From positions 1-18,899 of the forward strand of contig JAQBZA010000014.1 of the NCBI GenBank assembly GCA_027622795.1: DNA of 18,899 nt. The letters are read 5' to 3'. The notes below the pieces were generated by a model. That model saw only the letters and a list, made by a program, of their open reading frames with translations, was not told the DNA's origin and made no database searches. The position numbers and the translations under genes were made by a program. This DNA comes from Planctomycetota bacterium (GTDB taxonomy: Bacteria > Planctomycetota > Planctomycetia > Pirellulales > UBA1268). Below, one piece after another: positions 14,931 through 18,899 of this stretch; position 1 is the stretch's first letter, and each line of letters starts with the position of its first letter.

Positions 14931-16190
14931 TCAGGGTTTGTCTGAGCCGGGGTCTTTGCCGGTGGCCTGGTCGGCGGCGGTGGGGGCCGAGCCGCCGATC
15001 AGAAGGGGCAGCACCTGAAGTACGAGAAACAGCACAAACGCTGTGAGCACGAAGCCGGGCCAGGCGCTGGCGATCCGCTCCCCGAAGGCCCAGCCAGCTT
15101 CCTTCGCGATGCCGCCAACCAGCGCGGCCAGGATCAGGATGAAAAGCGCCGCCAACACGATGCCACACCCAAGTGAGGCCATCGTGCCCTTGAACGTACC
15201 GATTTCCGAGAACTCCTCCTGATGGAGATCGATCGCTCGGCCTTTGGTGAGACTGCGGGGCACGGTTTCGGCGAGTTCGATCGCCCGTGCCGCGTCACCC
15301 CATTCGGCGGCGGGGATGGCCGCGGGCGGCGGGGCATCGCTCGCAGTTGAACAGGCTTTCCGCAGTAGGCCGAGCATAACGGCACCGCGGTCGAAAGGCG
15401 GGGGCGTGGGAGGGGCATTGGCGGTCGTGTCTTCCCAAACCCAGGCGGAGCGATGGGCGGGAATCGTGACGCTCGTCGAGCCGCGTTCCTGCATAAGTGT
15501 GACACGCAGCGATGACACATCGCCGCGGGCAACGCTCCACCGCACCGGCACCTGCTGGTTGCCGGTCAACTCAACGGCCAGTGTCGGCCAGGCGGTGTCG
15601 AGGGTGCCGCCGAGCGTTGCGAGCCGCTCGGGATCGCCCCCGAGCACCCGCACGAGATCGACATCCCGCGCGAGCTGCCGCAGCACGACTTCGCGAGAGC
15701 GATCCGGCAGCCACCGCTCGAGCGTGATCGTTTCGAGCAGACCGAGCGGGTGGCCGTCGGCCACGGCCAGTTCGACCTGGGCTTTGAGCCGGGCCATGAA
15801 TGGATGGAGCCGGTCGGGCAGAAAGGGAATCAGTGTCGCCTGGGAATCGCTCCGGATCATGTCGAGCTCGTAGGCCCAGAGCATCGAGAGCGTGGCAGGA
15901 TGGGCCAGCAGCAGCGTGCGACTCGCCTGCACGAGCCCGCGGACGGCGTCAGCCCGGTAGTCACTCCAGCCATCCGCCCCTACGATCACGGCATCGCAGG
16001 TGCGATCGTCGAGCAGCGGCTCCCAGGAATCGCTGCGGGGAATGTTGGCTGGCAGAGGGGCCCCGTCAGTGTTTGGCGACGGTAGGTCGCAGGCCAGCAC
16101 GATTGTATCGCTCGCGGTTTGGGCGGCTTCGACGACGGCCGCCGTCTGGGCATCGCTGCCGAGCAGCCCAAGTTTGAGCGGTGCATTCAT
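14931..16190 (-). CDS. Gfo/Idh/MocA-like protein with C-terminal membrane helices
   Basis: This 419-residue protein has a degenerate dinucleotide-fold N-terminus (LGLLGSDAQTAAVVEAA, 7-23) followed by a Gfo/Idh/MocA-type layout. The strand/helix pattern around DAVIVGADGW leads to LLLAHPATL (93-101), where the catalytic EKP motif should be. A middle alpha/beta domain with ETITLERWLPDRS and RQLARDVDLVRVLGG follows. After a Pro-rich linker (about 258-265), residues 340-361 and 378-399 form two membrane helices, and the protein ends in a polar tail. With E and K of EKP replaced by A96 and H97 and a broken glycine motif, oxidoreductase activity is doubtful. ATG 16190 starts the fold; the frame extends to 16238 without family features. 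It is the first of the minus-strand series. The function is unknown. Confidence 0.65.
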   Translation of the reverse strand: MNAPLKLGLLGSDAQTAAVVEAAQTASDTIVLACDLPSPNTDGAPLPANIPRSDSWEPLLDDRTCDAVIVGADGWSDYRADAVRGLVQASRTLLLAHPATLSMLWAYELDMIRSDSQATLIPFLPDRLHPFMARLKAQVELAVADGHPLGLLETITLERWLPDRSREVVLRQLARDVDLVRVLGGDPERLATLGGTLDTAWPTLAVELTGNQQVPVRWSVARGDVSSLRVTLMQERGSTSVTIPAHRSAWVWEDTTANAPPTPPPFDRGAVMLGLLRKACSTASDAPPPAAIPAAEWGDAARAIELAETVPRSLTKGRAIDLHQEEFSEIGTFKGTMASLGCGIVLAALFILILAALVGGIAKEAGWAFGERIASAWPGFVLTAFVLFLVLQVLPLLIGGSAPTAADQATGKDPGSDKP

Positions 16191-16342
16191 GTCGAGGGGT
16201 CGCGGTGCTGCCGAACCGGTCAGAACAAACCGAGCCAAACCAAGCCTCTGTATTGTTTCCTGATGGGCCGTGATCGACCAGTCGAGACGCTGCGGCGGCT
16301 GAGTGGCTGTTCCCTGGCGGGCGGGCAGGGTATGACAGTGGG

Positions 16343-17575
16343 ATGCAGGCCGAAGTCATCGCGATCGGAGACGAACTGACCTCAGGCCAGCGGCTTGACA
16401 CCAATAGCCGCTGGATCTCGAGGGAGCTGGCTCTTCTTGGCATTCCGGTGGTCTTCCATACCACCGCCTGCGACACGATCGCCGCCGGCGTTGAAGCGCT
16501 TCGGGCAGCCGTGGGCCGTGCCGACGTGGTGATCGCCACCGGGGGGCTGGGGCCAACGGCCGACGATCTCACCCGTGAGGTGCTCGCGGCAGTGGTAGGC
16601 GTGCCGCTGGAACTGGTGCCGGAGGCGGTCAAGGCAATTCGCTCAAGGTTTGCGCGGCGGGGCATGCCGATGCCGGAGAGCAACCGGCGGCAGGCCATGT
16701 TGCCGCAGGGGAGCAGACTCATTAACAACCCGACTGGGACGGCGCCGGGTATCGATCTCGACTGTCGTCGGGCTGACGGCACCCGGTCGAGGGTCTTCTC
16801 GTTGCCGGGCGTGCCCTCCGAAATGCACATCATGTGGCGGGAGACTGTGCAGCCGGCGCTGCTGGCGATGCAGCCCGAGGCGGGCACGATCCAGTTTCGG
16901 TGCCTCAAGTGTTTTGGGGCCGGCGAGAGTGCGATTGAGGAGATGCTGCCCGATTTGATTCGCCGGGGTCGTGAGCCGGCAGTGGGCATCACGGCCCATG
17001 AGGCGACGATCACGCTGCGGATCGCCGCCCGCGGGGCCGATGCCGCGGCCTGTGCGGCCGCGATCGCGCCCGTCGAGGCCACGATCCGCGAGTGCCTCGG
17101 GCCGCTTGTCTTCGGCACCGACGATGATGATGTGGAGGATGCGGCGGTGCGGTCGCTGCTGGCAGCCGGCCAGACACTTGCCTCGATCGAGATTGGCACC
17201 GCCGGCCGCGTCGCGGCTCTTCTGGCCCAGGCGATGGCCCGCTCCGGAGATGGGCACACAGTTCCAGCAGTCGCGGCAGGCTATCGCGGTGGCCATGTGC
17301 TGGTGCCCGAGGCAGCGCGATCAGGGGACACCGCCGCCGTGGCACTTGCGGAGCGGGCCCGGGTGGAGTTTGGTACGGCGATCGGCCTCGGCGTGGGGGC
17401 CGAGCGGCCAGTGGCCGATGGGCGGCGGGCAATAGACATCGCCATTGCTGATATTGACGGCACCCATGAGATTGAACACGTGGTGGGCGGTGGCCCATCG
17501 CTCGCGCTGGCCCGTGCGGCAAAGACGGCCACCGATCTCATCCGTCACCGGCTGCGCGAGGGTGAGCATTCGTGA
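16343..17575 (+). CDS. cinA: CinA-like protein: MoCF/COG1058 domain plus degenerate PncC-like domain
   Basis: This 410-residue protein has CinA architecture. The N-terminal domain (1-170) is the molybdopterin-binding-like COG1058 pyrophosphatase domain with AIGDELTSGQRLDTN (7-21), TGGLGPTADD (67-75 region), NNPTGTAPG (128-136) and LPGVPSEM (154-161). A KH-like middle segment follows. The C-terminal region (about 270-405) corresponds to the NMN deamidase domain (PncC), but the ESCTGG active-site motif reads IEIGTAGR (282-289) and the Tyr/Lys motif (YSN-x2-K) is replaced around GYRGGH (313-318). NMN deamidase activity is therefore unlikely; ADP-ribose pyrophosphatase activity could remain. ATG 16343 gives a standard N-terminus. 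Its stop overlaps the start of the next protease gene (TGATG), implying coupled translation. Confidence 0.85.
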   Translation: MQAEVIAIGDELTSGQRLDTNSRWISRELALLGIPVVFHTTACDTIAAGVEALRAAVGRADVVIATGGLGPTADDLTREVLAAVVGVPLELVPEAVKAIRSRFARRGMPMPESNRRQAMLPQGSRLINNPTGTAPGIDLDCRRADGTRSRVFSLPGVPSEMHIMWRETVQPALLAMQPEAGTIQFRCLKCFGAGESAIEEMLPDLIRRGREPAVGITAHEATITLRIAARGADAAACAAAIAPVEATIRECLGPLVFGTDDDDVEDAAVRSLLAAGQTLASIEIGTAGRVAALLAQAMARSGDGHTVPAVAAGYRGGHVLVPEAARSGDTAAVALAERARVEFGTAIGLGVGAERPVADGRRAIDIAIADIDGTHEIEHVVGGGPSLALARAAKTATDLIRHRLREGEHS

Positions 17576-18714
17576 TGGGTATCAGACGAGGGTCGGGCAG
17601 CGAATCGATGTCAGCGAATCAACGCACACTGCTGCTCTTTGGTGGGCTGGTCTTTCTGGTCGGCCTGATCGCCTGGCCCTCATTCATGGGGCGGGTGCAG
17701 TATGCCCGCACGCGGGCGGAGTTGCGGGCGATTCGCGATGCCGCCAGTGGTGCTGAGATGACGACGGTCGGCAAGTTGTTTACGACGCTCGCTCGCGTGA
17801 TCGGGCCGACGGTGGTGAATGTCACCGCTGAGCGGCGGGTGGGATCACTCGTTGATGAAATCGCAGCGCTGCGGGAAAGCGCGATTGCCGGGCTCACGGA
17901 TGAGTCGGTCGGCTCAGGAGTGATCATTGATCCCGCGGGCTGGATCCTGACCAACTACCATGTGCTCGCCCAGAGCGACGACGTCGTGGTGACGCTCTCC
18001 GACGGCCGACGGTTCATGGCCGACGTGGTGGGGGCCGATCCGGCCAGTGACCTGGCCGTGGTGCGGATCGACGCCGCGAATCTTCCGCACGCCGCCTGGG
18101 GCGACAGCGACACGATCCAGGTGGGCGAAATGATCTGGGCGATCGGCAATCCCTTCGGCCTCGACCGCACGCTCACCTATGGGATCGTGAGCGCCGTGGG
18201 GCGGCGTGGCGTACTCGATGATCCCTATCAGGAATTCTTGCAGACCGACGCCTCGATCAATCCGGGTAACTCGGGCGGCCCGCTTGTCGACGTGCATGGC
18301 CATGTGATGGGCATCACGACGGCGATCGTCGGTCAGGATTTTCGGGGCATCGGGTTTGCAATCCCGAGCAACACGGCGCGGGCGGTCTATGAGCAGATCC
18401 GTGAGCAGGGGCACGTGGAGCGGGGCTACATGGGGCTGGCGCTGCGCCGGCTGACGATCCACGACGGCCTGTCCGATGGTCAGGCGGTGCGGGGGGCTGC
18501 GGTAGATGCAGTTGATCCGACCTCAACGGGGGCCGCGGCGGGCATGCAGCCGGGCGACGTGGTGGTGGCGTTTGATGAGGCGCCGGTCGATGATCCGGCG
18601 GCACTGGTGCTGATGATCGTGCGAACGCCGATCGGCACCGAGGTGCCGCTGACGGTGCTCCGCGACGGTGAAGAGATCGAGGTGAAGGTCCGAATCGGCC
18701 GCCGGCCGTGGTAG
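17575..18714 (+). CDS. Membrane-anchored HtrA/DegS-like serine protease with one PDZ domain
   Basis: This 379-residue S1C-family protease has one N-terminal hydrophobic anchor (about 18-36, LLLFGGLVFLVGLIAW), a trypsin-like domain and one PDZ domain (about 285-375, with GMQPGDVVVAF). This DegS-like layout predicts a protease facing the extracytoplasmic side. The triad is H129 (TNYHVLAQ), D159 (ASDLAV) and S233 (GNSGGPL), with GFAIP downstream as usual. ATG 17575 shares one base with the cinA stop; GTG 17572 or ATG 17608 (MSANQRT) are alternative starts. A helical segment between anchor and protease (about 41-75) may be a coiled linker. Substrate and role are unknown; a DegS-type regulatory role is only an analogy, and no rseA or sigma-factor gene is in the window. 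Confidence 0.9.
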   Translation: MGIRRGSGSESMSANQRTLLLFGGLVFLVGLIAWPSFMGRVQYARTRAELRAIRDAASGAEMTTVGKLFTTLARVIGPTVVNVTAERRVGSLVDEIAALRESAIAGLTDESVGSGVIIDPAGWILTNYHVLAQSDDVVVTLSDGRRFMADVVGADPASDLAVVRIDAANLPHAAWGDSDTIQVGEMIWAIGNPFGLDRTLTYGIVSAVGRRGVLDDPYQEFLQTDASINPGNSGGPLVDVHGHVMGITTAIVGQDFRGIGFAIPSNTARAVYEQIREQGHVERGYMGLALRRLTIHDGLSDGQAVRGAAVDAVDPTSTGAAAGMQPGDVVVAFDEAPVDDPAALVLMIVRTPIGTEVPLTVLRDGEEIEVKVRIGRRPW

Positions 18715-18722
18715 GGCCGATG

Positions 18723-18736
18723 GGGCCGATCGGCCC
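18723..18736. repeat. 14-bp perfect palindrome after the protease gene
   Basis: GGGCCGATCGGCCC is a perfect palindrome 8 bases after the protease stop, preceded by a second GGGCCGAT at 18714-18721. It could form part of a transcription terminator, but no T run directly follows. It might also be a protein-binding site or chance in GC-rich DNA. Confidence 0.35.
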
Positions 18737-18742
18737 AAATCA

Positions 18743-18846
18743 CAACGCTCATTCGTCGAAGATCTACTCAACAGGCATTTCATTTTTTGGCACCGCGTGA
18801 CGACACATCAACGCTCATTGTGTTGGCCCCCGGATTGAGCGTTGAT
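18743..18846. repeat. Three copies of an 11-bp element, two direct and one inverted
   Basis: CAACGCTCATT occurs at 18743-18753 and again at 18809-18819, 66 bp apart. The second copy is part of an 11-bp perfect inverted repeat: ATCAACGCTCA (18807-18817) and TGAGCGTTGAT (18836-18846), with an 18-base loop. It lies in the intergenic tail before whatever gene follows the window. It could be operator sites, a hairpin, or the end of a small repeat family. Confidence 0.6.
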
Positions 18847-18899
18847 CCCCTCCCCAAATCTTGATCCAGTTCTTGTGAGAGAATCCTCGTGCCCCTAGT

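Noticed and set aside
12475..15018. Very long open frame (847 codons) on the plus strand opposite thiL and the HtrA-like gene.
   Set aside because: Both opposing genes have full family motifs. The plus-strand translation is rich in His, Arg, Ala and Pro without recognisable domains, which is typical of antisense frames in GC-rich DNA.
17572..18714. Possibility that the DegS-like gene and upstream cinA are one fused protein.
   Set aside because: cinA has its own stop at 17573-17575 and the protease is in another frame, so they are two coupled genes rather than a fusion.
1..18899. Search by eye for tRNA, rRNA, CRISPR arrays, insertion sequences, phage genes and riboswitches.
   Set aside because: No transposase or integrase, no regularly spaced repeats, no rRNA-like stretch and no convincing TPP-type leader near thiL were seen. 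Diffuse structured RNAs cannot be excluded without a covariance search.

Overview
The window is GC-rich, gene-dense chromosomal DNA, with no mobile elements, tRNA/rRNA genes or CRISPR arrays that I can see. Gene content and protein style suggest a Planctomycetota bacterium, perhaps Pirellulales-like. The pointers are a Gfo/Idh/MocA-like protein fused to C-terminal membrane helices, a MurB ending in a planctomycete-style tail, HtrA-like proteases, and a lipid A-type acyltransferase. The taxonomy is an inference.

Layout. (1) Positions 2-3293, plus strand: the 3' end of ispG, then rimO, pgsA and a CPBP-family membrane protease. The last three are joined by 4-bp ATGA overlaps. (2) 3411-5680, plus: an LpxL/HtrB-like acyltransferase, a small Rieske ferredoxin and a tandem-GNAT protein (GTGA overlap). 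(3) 5689-7483, minus: a two-gene unit of a pseudo-receiver-like protein followed by a secreted, probably lipid-anchored HExxH metallopeptidase. (4) 7484-7750: a divergent regulatory region with a dyad, a promoter-like pair and a perfect AGGAGG. (5) 7751-11198, plus: a cell-wall/division cluster of MurE-like ligase, MurB-like reductase and FtsQ-like protein. (6) 11366-16190, minus: Gfo/Idh/MocA-like membrane protein, secreted HtrA-like protease with two PDZ domains, thiL, tsaE (its start overlaps the thiL end) and an isochorismatase-fold hydrolase. (7) 16343-18714, plus: cinA-like gene coupled to a membrane-anchored HtrA-like protease, then a repeat-containing intergenic tail.

The main theme of interest is that several proteins keep the fold signatures of well-known enzymes but appear to have lost key catalytic or substrate-binding residues. 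The MurE-like protein keeps its ATP-binding centre but lacks the DNPR and C-terminal-domain motifs. The MurB-like protein has Met and Leu where the catalytic Ser/Cys and Glu are expected. The CinA C-terminal domain lacks the ESCTGG amidase motif, the Gfo/Idh/MocA-like protein lacks the EKP motif, and one protein carries one or two degenerate response-regulator receiver domains. The MurE-MurB-FtsQ cluster is the best candidate for an undescribed system: a possibly non-catalytic or repurposed peptidoglycan module in a lineage known for unusual cell walls and loss of FtsZ. No intergenic stretch exceeds 300 bases; the largest is 7484-7750.
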